A stretch of 64,000 nt of DNA from Chrysopilus asiliformis (lineage: Eukaryota > Arthropoda > Insecta > Diptera > Rhagionidae), in the NCBI GenBank assembly GCA_964034945.1, contig OZ035960.1:84072148-84136147 (forward strand), written 5' to 3'. Position numbers and translations under genes: made by a program. A model generated the notes under the pieces. The model was not told where the DNA came from. It saw nothing but the letters and a program-made list of their open reading frames with translations, and did not search any database. Positions 33,313 through 43,663 of this stretch are shown in pieces. Position 1 is the stretch's first letter; each line of letters starts with the position of its first letter.

Positions 33313-35909
33313 TTCGGCCGTCCTGACGGTTCATTCGTCCCGAATGAACTAGTCCATCTCTTCATGTGTTCGGCTACTGTTTTCGTCTGTCTGGGACCTT
33401 CACTGTTCCCCAGCTTTTCTACCTCGTAACGGTCATGGGCAAGCTTCCCAACAACCTTGTATGGCCCCAAGAATTTAGGCCTCAACTTCATCCCGGTCCC
33501 AAATTGGGTCCGCTTGATGGCGACCAACTCGTTCACTTCATAGACAGGAGCTGACTTCCTCTTCGCGTCGAATGTTCTTCTGTTTTCCTGCTGTAGTTCG
33601 GCTATATTCTGCTTGGCTTCTTCGCGCGTCTTTTCTCGTTCCGATTCGAGTTCCGCAACCGCTTCGTCTTCTAGCAAGTCCTGAAGTCGTGGACAATCCT
33701 TAATACGCATGTCGATATGATAAGTCCCCAATGGTCTGTCCTCTTTGTTGATTGGTGTTAGGAAACCTTCAGCTCTTCCCGTCTTCGCTTCCACGACGAT
33801 ACACTCAACGCAGGCTTTAACCACCTCGATTACCTTCGGTTTAAGTTTCCGGATATAATAAGACTTCTCCACTAGGTCTTTTGTCCTTTTGGCTGAGAAA
33901 TGACCCTGTCTGTGAGCGATCTTTATAATTTCCTCGTCCATTGCCGCCGGTACCACGATAAGTTCCTTAATGGGATCTTTATGCAGTATATCGCATTTCA
34001 TAAAGAAATCTTCACACTCTCCTTTCGTCAACAGCGTTCTCACCGCTCTAACCCCTTCATCCGCCAACTGTGCCTCTCTTAATCGAAAGCTTAACGACTC
34101 CTCCATCAACAGACAAGACACTCTACTCAACGCGTCAACGTGCCTCATTTTTGAACCCGTCCCGTGCTCGATCTCACAATCATACTCCGAATTGCTGGGT
34201 TGAATGATCCCCTCCACCACCCACGTTGCAGCTCGCTCGTCCACGATGAGTCTTTGGCGTACTGGAATCTCGTCCGAAAGTATGAGTTTCATCTCTACTG
34301 GTGACTTAGTGTTTTCTCTGGGTGTATGTTCGTCTATCATCTGTTTTACAACATTTTCTTGGTTTGGCGTAAGCTGTTCCAGATCCGGTCCTGGTTTGGT
34401 GACCAAGCTCTCGATCTCTTCCACTGCACATATTGATTCGAACTCTCTCAACAAGTAATTATCGCTTACCTTCGCACCAATCAATTTTCGCTCCAACTTC
34501 GGTTCTGCTTCAGCTGTGTGTCTCTTCTGACAGAATTTCGCGTCATCTTCGGAGATGACAATGTCTACCTCCTTCAAAATACTGCTACCGATAATAGCTG
34601 CATAGTCAAAGTCCCTTTCTTTTACTACGTGAAATGTGACTTTCAACGGAATACCGTCTATTTCAGTTTTAACCGTAAAACTTCCAATTGTCTCGATAGC
34701 ACAACGACCGATTCCAACTAGAGTTCTTTTATCGTCCGAGAGTTTTATATCTCCCAACATTGTCAACACGTCATAACGGAGCACGCATACACTACAGCCC
34801 GTATCGACAAGAGCTGAAAATGTGAAGTTGTTTAGCGTTAAGTCTTTAAATATCAAATCTGCCATCTTATAACAACTTCCGCTTTTAACCTCGTTTGCCA
34901 AAATATTGACACTGTCTTTCTTTTCCGATTTCACTTGCTTGCTAGAGCTACTCGGACTACTCGACCGATTCGCGGCACCAGCACTGTGCGAACTGTTTGT
35001 ACTCGCAGTGCAATTAAACGAGCGATGTCCTTCTTTACCGCACTTAAAGCAAACAAAAGCCTTGCTTGGACAGTTTCTGGCTAAATGTGCGTCACTGCCG
35101 CACTTAAAACACTTTTTCGCCTCCCCTGTCGGCGAGTTTTTCCCGACTGGTGTTTTCCTCGACGTTGAAGATGAAGGATCCGATTTGTTTGACGACAGAT
35201 ACGAATTTCTAATCTTCTCGTACACTTTAATTTGCACCTTCAACTCACCTATAGTTCTGGCCTGATACAACACACTCTTATTTGATTTCGCATCCGCTAT
35301 GCCTTCAGCAAAATATTCGATCAAACTTTCGTCATCGATCTCGACAGATTTACCGATATCCATCAGAGTATAAAGATATTCGAGGTATGTTTCCTCGTGT
35401 TTCTTCCAACGGTTTCTTAATCGACGATGCACCTCGGCGGCTGACAACTTTTCCCCAAACTCCTTGACCAGTGCTGTCTTCAATAGGGTCCAGCTTCGAA
35501 TTCCAGTTTGGCTTCTAATAAAAAGCTTAGCTGCTCCTTTTAAAAGTTGTTTGGCGTAGATAAACTTCTGCAACTCGTTCCACCCGACTGTTACTGCATT
35601 ATCCTCGAATTCATTGAGCCATTGATTTACGTCAATTGCCTCCGAACCCGAAAATTGCGACACACAATCCTGAATATCTTTCAACGTGAAATATGGTTTT
35701 TCTCTTACAACTGACCGAGCGCCGTCAGCAACATCTTGATATTCAGAAGCCACGGATTCTCGATCATCACTTTCTACCGTCTCAAGACCGCATTGCTGCA
35801 ACAACCTGTATTGCAGTTCATTCTTTTTCCCCTTTGTGTCCAACCCCAATTTCTCCAAATTTTCACGCAAAACTTCTGTGGTCATCAATAAAATTTCTTG
35901 CGCGTCCAT
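33291..35909 (-). CDS. Gypsy Gag-protease polyprotein with in-frame RT and integrase deletions
   Basis: First ATG at 35909, 872 residues; the open frame extends to 35939. Numbering from 35939: a SAP-like start (25-50), Gag (about 80-250), two CCHC knuckles (277-290 and 297-310) and a retropepsin with VDTG (D379). An RT N-terminal lead-in ending PSNSEY (586) is followed directly by the RNase H end (EHGTGSKMRHVDALSR). Then comes the integrase HHCC module (H676, H680, C710, C713). The frame jumps at about residue 745 (HIDMR) to the integrase C-terminal tail (VAIKRTQFGTGMKLRPKFLGPYKVV). Thus the RT YXDD core, most of RNase H and the DDE core are missing, yet the frame stays open. Gag and protease look intact. 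It probably relies on a full-length relative for RT and integrase; mag-like clade is inferred. Confidence 0.92.
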   Translation of the reverse strand: MDAQEILLMTTEVLRENLEKLGLDTKGKKNELQYRLLQQCGLETVESDDRESVASEYQDVADGARSVVREKPYFTLKDIQDCVSQFSGSEAIDVNQWLNEFEDNAVTVGWNELQKFIYAKQLLKGAAKLFIRSQTGIRSWTLLKTALVKEFGEKLSAAEVHRRLRNRWKKHEETYLEYLYTLMDIGKSVEIDDESLIEYFAEGIADAKSNKSVLYQARTIGELKVQIKVYEKIRNSYLSSNKSDPSSSTSRKTPVGKNSPTGEAKKCFKCGSDAHLARNCPSKAFVCFKCGKEGHRSFNCTASTNSSHSAGAANRSSSPSSSSKQVKSEKKDSVNILANEVKSGSCYKMADLIFKDLTLNNFTFSALVDTGCSVCVLRYDVLTMLGDIKLSDDKRTLVGIGRCAIETIGSFTVKTEIDGIPLKVTFHVVKERDFDYAAIIGSSILKEVDIVISEDDAKFCQKRHTAEAEPKLERKLIGAKVSDNYLLREFESICAVEEIESLVTKPGPDLEQLTPNQENVVKQMIDEHTPRENTKSPVEMKLILSDEIPVRQRLIVDERAATWVVEGIIQPSNSEYDCEIEHGTGSKMRHVDALSRVSCLLMEESLSFRLREAQLADEGVRAVRTLLTKGECEDFFMKCDILHKDPIKELIVVPAAMDEEIIKIAHRQGHFSAKRTKDLVEKSYYIRKLKPKVIEVVKACVECIVVEAKTGRAEGFLTPINKEDRPLGTYHIDMRIKDCPRLQDLLEDEAVAELESEREKTREEAKQNIAELQQENRRTFDAKRKSAPVYEVNELVAIKRTQFGTGMKLRPKFLGPYKVVGKLAHDRYEVEKLGNSEGPRQTKTVAEHMKRWTSSFGTNEPSGRPNVGFWQD

Positions 35910-36144
35910 TTTGATTTTTTTCTTTCCACTCAATAACAACTGTCTCTATTTCTCACTAGTTGACTGTCAAAATGTCACTGTTTCTATCTCCTTCGACGGT
36001 TTTGCATTTCCAATGGCACCAACACCAAAGGAAATTCACCACAATTCACCACAATCTTTAATGAGAGCTTTCTCCTCTCTACAACTTAGCATCCACGACT
36101 GTTCAACTGTTTTTTTTTTCTTCTCACAACGATGATTTAACAAT

Positions 36145-36535
36145 TACTCGTTCCAACATGAACGACAACAACTGTTTGTTTCAACAACAACGACAACTAA
36201 TAGTTTCAACATAAACGACTACCACCAATCGTTTCAACATAAACGACAACAACTGATCGTTTCAACATAAACGACGCCAACTGATCGTTTCAACATAAAC
36301 GACAACAACTAATCGTTTCAACATAAACGACAACAACTAATCGTTTCAACATAAACGACAACAACTGATCGTTTCAACATAAACGACAACAACTGATCGT
36401 TTCAACATAAACGACGCCAACTGATCGTTTCAACATAAACGACAACAACTGATCGTTTCAACATAAACGACGCCAACTGATCGTTTCAACATAAACGACA
36501 ACAACTAATCGTTTCAACATAAACGACATTCATCG
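36145..36535 (-). repeat. 31-bp minisatellite in gypsy 5' leader
   Basis: About a dozen copies of a unit with GATCGTTTCAACATAAACGA, alternating CAACAACT and CGCCAACT. It lies between the 5' LTR and the gag start. Confidence 0.93.
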
Positions 36536-36910
36536 CTTTCCATTCACCACCACTTAAACAGCTGCAGTTCTAATTCGTCTGTTTCACTTGCATCGATCTA
36601 ATTGTCTCTTTCGCCACCGACGCCACAAATTGCGCTTTTACTCCTGGTTTTTTCCACTCGAATTTCACAATTTTTTGCAATATTGAATTTTTAAAGAGAT
36701 TCAACATAAAAATTGCACATTTCCATCAAATAACACAATTTTCATTTTTATTGTTTTTCCCAGCATCGACGACAGTTATTTCCGCACTCAATCACTATTT
36801 TTACTGCGCTTTATCCTGATCTCGGCTCGATCTTCACTTCGAGTGATTTTACTCCCGTTCACCGAATTTGCTCCTGGCTGGCGATTTTCATCCCGGTTGA
36901 GGATTCTGAT

Positions 36911-36929
36911 CCCGGTTGAGCCCCCAATT
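36911..36929 (-). promoter_or_regulatory. Gypsy primer binding site, tRNA-Pro type
   Basis: On the minus strand TGGGGGCTCAACCGGGAT starts a few bases after the 5' LTR. It matches the complement of the tRNA-Pro 3' end except for two central bases. A partial repeat of the core (AACCGGGAT) lies about 20 bases further in. Confidence 0.65.
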
Positions 36930-36930
36930 T

Positions 36931-37144
36931 GTAGGAATCCAGTTTTGGGTTTCCCGAGTGTAGTTGGATGACACGGTTAAATAAAACAAAGTTTATTAAA
37001 AATATAACGATTTATTGTCCGAATACGTCCGTTCGGCTTGATGGCGCGTTTTACACTCCTTTCTATCTGTTCAACTGTCTTCGTCTCTGTCTTTCCCGTC
37101 AGTCTTTCATCTTCTTCCACTGTCAGTCTTGCCAGAATCCCACA
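36931..37144 (-). repeat. Gypsy 5' LTR
   Basis: 214 bp, no difference from the 3' LTR seen by eye. Confidence 0.95.
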
Positions 37145-37378
37145 TATATTCAAAGACTAAAAGTAAATATAAAATTTAAAACAAATTAAAAAATGTAAAA
37201 AAAGTTTTTATTGAAAAATGTGCTAAAAAGAAAAAAAAAATTTTGAGCGCATCAGAATTAAAAGCGAGATAAAAGCATAAAAAAAATATTTATCCCGCTT
37301 TTACTTTTGATACACAGCGCTCAAAAAACTATTATTTATTTTCGTTTTAGTACATCTAAGTTTTTTTTTAAGTTTTTA

Positions 37379-38778
37379 GGTGATTTTACACAAATTTAAT
37401 TCTGAGAACTTTAAACCAATCTAATTTCAATATCTGATTGAACTTCCCCATATATACTATTTTATCAAAAACTCTTACGACTAATTGAACGAGAAAGGAC
37501 ACCATCGGGACCAATTTTAAAAGTATATCAGATTCTCTCCTGACAGCAATCTCATTTTTTTATTGTGAATTTAAATGTAGTCGAATAAACTTTGAGAAAA
37601 TTTTTTCAGTTTTTTTTTATTAGAACTTTACACGTAAAGTCCTTGGCCCAAAGCGACAATCATCAGTTTGTATATTCACAGAAAACGACGTTTTTCTGTA
37701 TTATATGACACTGTCCTTTACACATAATTCTTCACGATTTAAATGTAGAAAAAGTTGAGGAATTAATATGTAACTTGTGTAAAATCTTATTCCCTCCCTT
37801 CGCCGTTTATTTAAAGGTTTTTTTAAACATTTTCTATCCAAAATCTGATAACACCATCAGGACTTTTTTATCTACCCCTTCTTATTTCAACAGAAAACGA
37901 AAATCTTTTGAATAACCTGTACTATGTGATGTTTATTTAGCATGGGTATTCATGGTAATATTCGCGTGTTTTTACGCGTAGTGTTTCATGAAACTTAAAT
38001 AATTTGTGTGAATCGATCAGCTGTCCGGTGGTTTTCTCTCAGTAGCCACAAAAGTTACAAGTTAAAAATGTCGAGAATCAGTGAATAGAAAAAATAATGA
38101 TAATGGTGCCTATCATGGAATACGGCGTATCTGAGATTCCCTTCACCCATTCGATTCACTTTCACTTGACGCGGTATCATTGAATACGGCGTTTAACGAA
38201 ACTTTCGTCAAGTTTTTTTTGTGTTTTTGCTAATTTTGACAGCTAAAAAAGTTAGATTTGTTGTTCTTTTCCTATAATAATAAGTTAAAAATGTACTAAT
38301 TATTCAATTAAATCCTTTAAACTTACATTTTTGCCTTTTGTCCCTCACTTAGATACGCAATGAAAGTGGCGCGTATTTGAAACGTCAAACGTGAATGATT
38401 CACAACTCCCTTCGAACGTTTTCAATGATCGAAAAACACGAGAAACGCACTCACTTTGCATACGGCGTTTTCTGTGGGTGGGGCCAATATGAGATCAAAT
38501 AACACAAAAAAAGTTCGTATTATTGCAGTTGAATTTCACAACTTCCCGAAGGGTCCACATTTGGCGTTTTTGTAATTTTACGAGGTTGTTTACACACCAA
38601 AATCTTTGCGTGAATTTACGATCGCCGCGTAAAAGATGCATATTTTGGCAGTTCATTTACCAGGTGGTAAATTTACGCAGTTACACGTTTGGCGAGGTTT
38701 TTAAACGATTTCATGAAGTTCCTTCGCGTTTATCAATGTATCTTTTTTCATAATATCTTCTCTCCCAATGAGCTTTTC
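37379..38778. other. No gene seen
   Basis: Contains two copies of GAATACGGCGT (38118, 38188) and a related CATACGGCGTTTT (38460), plus CGCGTGTTTTTACGCG near 37962. These suggest undefined MITE remnants. No coding region is supported. Confidence 0.4.
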
Positions 38779-39036
38779 AATAAAACGCTCCATAGAATTT
38801 TTTCTAAGTTTTTACGCTCCTGCTCTTAAGATTTTTACATTTGCGATTTGTTTTTCCGATCTTTGAGAGCAAATTTTTAATGCTGGGAGCGAAATATCAT
38901 TCTTTCACTAATAAAATATATACTTATATGTGTGTTGTACATCATACCCACAGCCATCGCTCGAGGATTTAATTCATTTTTATCTGAGATCCACGAACCG
39001 CTTTGGACAAGGAGAGAAAACTCAAATAGAAACATT

Positions 39037-39681
39037 GGGCGCATCCAACTACCAGAGCGGCTCTGGAGCGAAGCTCAGCTGTCAAAAAAATGCTCAGCTG
39101 AGCAGCATTTTGTGTCCTGAATGCACCGCTCAGAGCTGTCATTCAAAGAAATTATTGTTCAAGATGGACCGCGATGTAATTATCTCCGTAATGTTAGAAA
39201 TTTGTGCTTCTGATACGATAAATCTGGAAGCTATTTCACTTTTGGTTGAAGAGTGTAATTCTTCAGTTGAAGTCGCCCGAATCCGGAATGCGGCACCCGA
39301 AAGAAACCGGGATTATTTTGAGGTGACTATGCCGAAGTACACTCCCGAACTCTTTCGCCAACATTTTCCGCAACGCCAACTATTTCCATTCCCGTTTGCT
39401 CAGCAAGAACTTCCATGAGGCTTCCCGTATTATAAATAACATAAATAACTATAAATATTATAAATAACACCATTTATGTATTTCCGTCGTCGTTTTTAGA
39501 CATGAATTGAGGTTCTGTAATTCTTCATTTGACATTTGCTCAGCTACTGAGTGGAGTTCTTTTACGCTCAGAAAAAATGTGAGCTGCTCAGTTGAGCAGC
39601 TTTGTAGCGATTGCGTTCAGTAACTGAGCACCTTTTTCGCTCTAGAGCGATGCTGAGCCGCTCTGGTAGTTGGATGCGCCC
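39037..39681 (+). mobile_element. PIF/Harbinger element, internally deleted
   Basis: Inverted ends GGGCGCATCCAACTACCAGA and complement, 26 bases perfect, flanked by ATT on both sides (39034-39036 and 39682-39684). 3-bp duplications and GGG..CCC ends fit PIF/Harbinger. It carries the start of the transposase gene at 39164. Confidence 0.88.
39164..39418 (+). pseudogene. Harbinger transposase N-terminus, truncated
   Basis: 84 residues from ATG 39164 (MDRDVIISVMLEIC). The segment RDYFEVTMPKYTPELFRQHF matches the conserved N-terminal helix region of Harbinger/HARBI1-type transposases, just before the catalytic domain. After QHF the sequence jumps to a tail fused by the internal deletion, so there is no DDE domain. 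Confidence 0.75.
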
Positions 39682-39973
39682 ATTGGGTGCATTCACCGAC
39701 CTGAGCCTCTCAGCATCGCTCTGGAGTGAAAAATGTGCTCAGTTACTGAACGCAATCGCTACCAGTGTTGCCATTTTGACCGTTTTCCGGTCAAATTTGA
39801 CCGGACTTTGTCCACTTTGACAGGAGAAAAAATGAAAATCCGGTCGACCGGATTTTTAACCGGAACTGAATGTATTTTCGACCTTTTTTAACAGTTTTTT
39901 AATTGGGAAACAAATAATATATTATCAACAATATCAATTTTCGTAAAAAAAATGTTCACGAATTGAACGCACC

Positions 39974-40246
39974 CTTTATAATTTCTGTGGTAATTTGCCA
40001 AAACTTGATAACTACATTTTTCAAATTTTGAACGAAGCAATTTCAAAATTTAAAAAAAATATGACATGATCAAATTTTTAGTTTGTTCGTTAATTAAACA
40101 TTTATTTTAAACGTTAATTTAAACTTTAAAAAAACCAGCCAAAGGAAAGTTTTGTTATGTCATATTTTTTTTAAATTTTGAAATTGCTCCGTTCAAAATT
40201 TGAAAAATCTAGTTATCAAGTTTTGGCAAATTACCACAGATTTATA
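39974..40246. repeat. Inverted repeat inside the hAT element
   Basis: Arms of about 90 bases (CTGTGGTAATTTGCCAAAAC ... ATATGACAT and complement), with a few differences. Confidence 0.85.
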
Positions 40247-40335
40247 AGTGGAAATTGGAACTTTTCGGGTTAATGCAATTGTGAATCATAATATTTCCGT
40301 TAGTAAGGATGATTAATAAATTTTAACAGTTAATA

Positions 40336-40456
40336 CCCGAATTATAAGAGTAATTTCATCTCGACAAAAGTCATTCTACGTGTTGTTCGTTGTTGAAAAG
40401 CACAAACAACAAGTAAAATGACTCTTGTCAAGATGAAATTACTCTTATAATTCGGG
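40336..40456. repeat. Palindromic MITE with TA duplication
   Basis: CCCGAATTATAAGAGTAATT and complement, with arms of about 50 bases. TA at 40334-40335 and 40457-40458 fits a TA-inserting (mariner-type) MITE. Confidence 0.88.
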
Positions 40457-40501
40457 TACATATATGTAAGTTATAATATATTTCTGGAGATCTTTGTTTT
40501 T

Positions 40502-41070
40502 TATACCCGTATGGTGAAACCAAAGGGTATATTAACTTTGCCTTACCGTTTGTAACGCCAAGATCCCGTCATCACACACAAAAATGAATTACACCAGTGT
40601 GTTTAGAATGATAAAAATAATTAATTTCTGCATGTCCGTCCGTCTGTCTGTCCGTCTGTCTGTCTGTCTGTCCGTCTGTCCGTCTGTCTGTCTGTGGCGC
40701 GGATTGCGGGCGCACGGATTGAGCTAGAGACTTGAAATTTTGTGCAGATCCGTTTTTCGTAAAATGCAAGGCTAAGTTCGTTAATGGGCAAAAATGGACC
40801 ATTAGGGGGGGTACCCCCCATACGAACGAAAACGGTTTTTGTGAATATCTCAAAAACGGTGCATCTTATCAAAAAAGTGCAAGAACAAAAGTTATTTAGG
40901 ATATGATTCTACATAAAACTCCCATACATCAAAATCCGATTGGAACAAGTTTCAAAAAAATCTAATTGGAAAATTTGAATTCAAATGAAATTTTGATACG
41001 CCGTTCAATTAAATCACCATGCGGGTTTTCAATAATTGCCAGATTGGCAATTATAGCTTTTGTTATGTTT
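40502..41070 (+). mobile_element. Mini-me-like GTCY repeat, copy D
   Basis: Complete copy with all modules, lying inside the hAT element. Confidence 0.8.
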
Positions 41071-41639
41071 TTATTTATTATTATTTAAAAGAATTTGTTT
41101 TAATGTTATTTTTTAAAAAGAATTTGTTAATTTGTTTTTGTTATTTTTTGTTAAGACGATTGTAGCTAAATAAAATTATATTTCTCCTTATATTTTAGTT
41201 TTTAATTTCTATGTTATTGTTATCAGAAATGTGGTTTGCGAGGGTTTGACCGATTTTTTTGACCGGATCTAACACGCTAAAACTTTTGACCGTTTTTTCT
41301 GACAGGATTCAACAAAAAAAAATCCTGTCAAACGGTCAAATTTGACCGGATTCATATTTTTGAGTTGGCAACAGTGATCGCTACAGAGTGGCTCAACTGA
41401 GTAGCTCACATTTTTTCTGAGCGTAAAAGAACTCCGCTCAGTAGCTGAGCAAATGTCAAATGAAGAATTCCATAACCTCAATTCATGTGTAAAAATGACG
41501 ACGGAAATAAATGGTGTTATTTATAATACGGAAAGCCTCATGGAAGTTCTTGCTGAGCAAACGGGAATGAAAATAGTCAGCGTTGCGGATACTACACCGG
41601 GTAAATAATTTAAAAAATTCAAATATGATATCATGATAA

Positions 41640-41852
41640 TAAAGAAACCTCTTTCAATTTATTTTAGGCGAAGCTTTTAAATTGTCCAAAGAAAGCACTC
41701 TTCTCCTCATTGAAGAATGCCGGTTTCTTTCAGGCTTCGAACTTCGAATCGAGGTTACTTCAAAAGGACTCCAACATTTCGACGGGCTCCAAATTTAACA
41801 TATCTGACGAGCAAATACCGAATATTGTGGAAATAATTAAATCTCGCTCCAT
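41640..41852 (-). pseudogene. Harbinger transposase N-terminal relic
   Basis: Minus-strand reading from ATG 41852 (MERDLIISTIFGICSSD) parallels the N-terminus at 39164 (MDRDVIISVMLEICASD), then loses frame. Confidence 0.65.
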
Positions 41853-42221
41853 CTTTCATTATAACCTCGAATATTTTGATAGTTTTATGTACGCGGCTCA
41901 GTAGCGGTGCATTCAGTAAACACTGAGCGGCTCAGATGAGCGGTTTTTTGACACAAATTGAGCCGCTCTAGAGCGGCTCGGGTCGCTGAATTTCGTTCCC
42001 AGCCTGAGAGGAAGAACGAAAAATGTGCTTAGATCATTCCGACTCCTACAAACAGTACCGCCGAGCTTAAAATATATGTATCTATTTAGAGAGCGGTCGC
42101 ATTTGCAAATCAGTTTCGTCCCCAGAGCGAGAGTCGGAAACCGCGGCAAACGTTCTTGCCATTGAGAGTGAAATTTTAAAGAGCGAAAAGACTTAAATAA
42201 TAAAATAAAGTTTTAAACACG

Positions 42222-42629
42222 GCATTATATTTTTTTCTTTAGAAAAATGATATTAAAGTTTTCATACCTTTTTTATATGAGTAAAAGTATAAGCTAACGA
42301 CTGTAAAGTTTAGTACCATTTAGCTCTGTAGTTTCTGGGATTTTTCGGACAACCAAAAAATTTAACATTATATTCATTACTTTTTTTTATAATAGAAAAA
42401 TGTTTAAACTTTTTTACCCTTTAAATAGTAAGTTAATTTAATGTAATTTGATTAAAAATGACTATTATTCTCAAATGTGAAAATTTAATTAAATCACATA
42501 AAGGTATGGTCAACGAATATGGACCATCCAACTTTATAACGCCAGAAAAACTAAACAGATAAGTCTACTTGAATGAAACCAATTTTCTGGGAGACGCAGA
42601 AAATTGTCAAAATTAAGTAGTATATTTTT
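42222..42629. other. No gene seen
   Basis: AT-rich, no recognisable feature. Confidence 0.5.
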
Positions 42630-42633
42630 AGTT

Positions 42634-43663
42634 ACACAGAAAAAAATAATTTTGTATTATTTACAAAATGGGTTTTGTTAAGCCTAACAACAAAAAATTC
42701 GTAAATATTACTGAAGTTTTGTATATACTACGAAAAAATTAACCAATATTTTTTCGTATAGTTACTAAAATTTGTTAATATTACGAAGTACATTTTGTCA
42801 AATCTGATTTGCATCATGGCGTCATTACGATACACAAGCTTTTCTATTAGTGGTCTCATTAGCCGCTGTAAGCATCCAATTCCCTGCTGTTAATGTTTGG
42901 ATGCCTGCAGCAGGTAATTAGACTACTAGTAGAACTGCGCCACACTTGTGCATGACGAAAAAATGGCGACGATTTTGTTAGTCGATTCGCCAGTTCTAAA
43001 AACTCGATTTTAAAGCGATTCCAATAATTTTTCATAAAACTGATGCATTTCTTAGTTTAGACATTAGTTGGAATGCTTTTTTGAAATATTTTTTATGCCA
43101 ATTTCTTTCAGATTTCGATAATTTTTTCCCATTTTCGAAAAATACTAAACGCGAATAGTATTTTTTCGAGGTAACACAACAACATTTGTCGAGAGAATTC
43201 ATTCGTTTGAAGTTTTTGTAAGAAAAATAATTCAAAATAAATTATTTTCATTTTGCATCATATTGGCCGTCATAAAACATTTCCTCCATACGAATATTCA
43301 ATATAGAAACTATCAGAAACAAACAAGCATCTCTTAATTTTTGAAGTCATCGCACTAAAACAATTTCCGCTCATTAGTTGCATATATTAAATTCTATGAA
43401 CACACACTAAGCAAGAAACAGAAAGAGACTCCATATCAACAAGAGAGATTTGTTTTTGTAATATTTACAAAATATTTGTAATATTTACAAAATATTTGTA
43501 ATATTAACAAAATTTTTGGGAAAACGAAATACAAAAATACAAAAACTTAACAAAATTGACATCGTACCATTAACAAAATATTTTGTCGGCCCATGGGGGA
43601 CAAATGGTTTCGTTATATTAACAAACGTTTTCGTAATATTTACATACTTTTTATTTTCTGTGT
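42634..43663. mobile_element. 1.03-kb non-autonomous DNA element with GTAAATATTAC subterminal arrays
   Basis: Ends ACACAGAAAA and TTTTCTGTGT, flanked by AGTT (42630-42633 and 43664-43667). Motifs TTTGTAATATT, TTTACAAAATA and TCGTAATATTAC recur near both ends (42650-42790 and 43460-43650). No transposase; superfamily undetermined. Confidence 0.65.

Larger units (their letters stand above)
33099..37144 (-). mobile_element. Ty3/gypsy LTR retrotransposon, gag-protease type, catalytic cores lost
   Basis: LTRs 33099-33312 and 36931-37144 are both 214 bp and identical by eye (TGTAGGAATCC...ATCCCACA), flanked by TATA (33095-33098 and 37145-37148). Identical LTRs imply a very recent insertion. Only 4.05 kb long; the interior encodes one long ORF lacking the RT and integrase cores. 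Confidence 0.95.
32790..37378. mobile_element. Composite GTCTG / 122-bp unit / palindrome element split by a gypsy insertion
   Basis: The order matches 26250-27470: a GTTTG/GTGTG tract, GATTGACTTAAAGTTTTG, one 122-bp-type unit (32960-33075) and a palindrome (37185-37375). The gypsy element occupies 33099-37144 between them. This gives two loci with the same module order, one with six units and one with one. Confidence 0.6.
39763..41376. mobile_element. hAT element inserted in the Harbinger
   Basis: Ends CAGTGTTGCCA and TTGGCAACAGTG, flanked by perfect 8-bp duplications ATCGCTAC (39755-39762 and 41377-41384). GGTCAAATTTGACCGG words lie next to both ends. No transposase is seen; the interior holds three further repeats. 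Confidence 0.92.
39685..41991 (-). mobile_element. Second Harbinger element, reverse orientation, split by a hAT
   Basis: It shares the ATT at 39682-39684 with the first copy. Its left end GGGTGCATTCACCGACC and right end (complement TTCAGCGACCCGAGCC) are partly matching; the right terminus lacks about six bases. Its flanks match the first copy in reverse (GCTCAGTAGCTGAGC, CATGGAAGTTCTTGC). It is interrupted by 39763-41376. Confidence 0.75.
38779..42221. mobile_element. Outer hAT-like MITE carrying a nest of insertions
   Basis: Flanking parts 38779-39033 and 41992-42221 align with the MITE at 32065-32657 (shared ATACTTATATGTGTG, GCCATCGCTCGAGG, GTACCGC and AATAAAGTTTTAAACAC). It is 5'-truncated. 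Two Harbinger elements are inserted in it in tandem. Confidence 0.8.

Noticed and set aside
33136..33429. 97-residue plus-strand frame, repeated at 36968
   Set aside because: LTR sequence read antisense to the gypsy gene.
36145..36535. CRISPR-like array of 31-bp units
   Set aside because: Contiguous tandem units without unique spacers, inside a gypsy leader.
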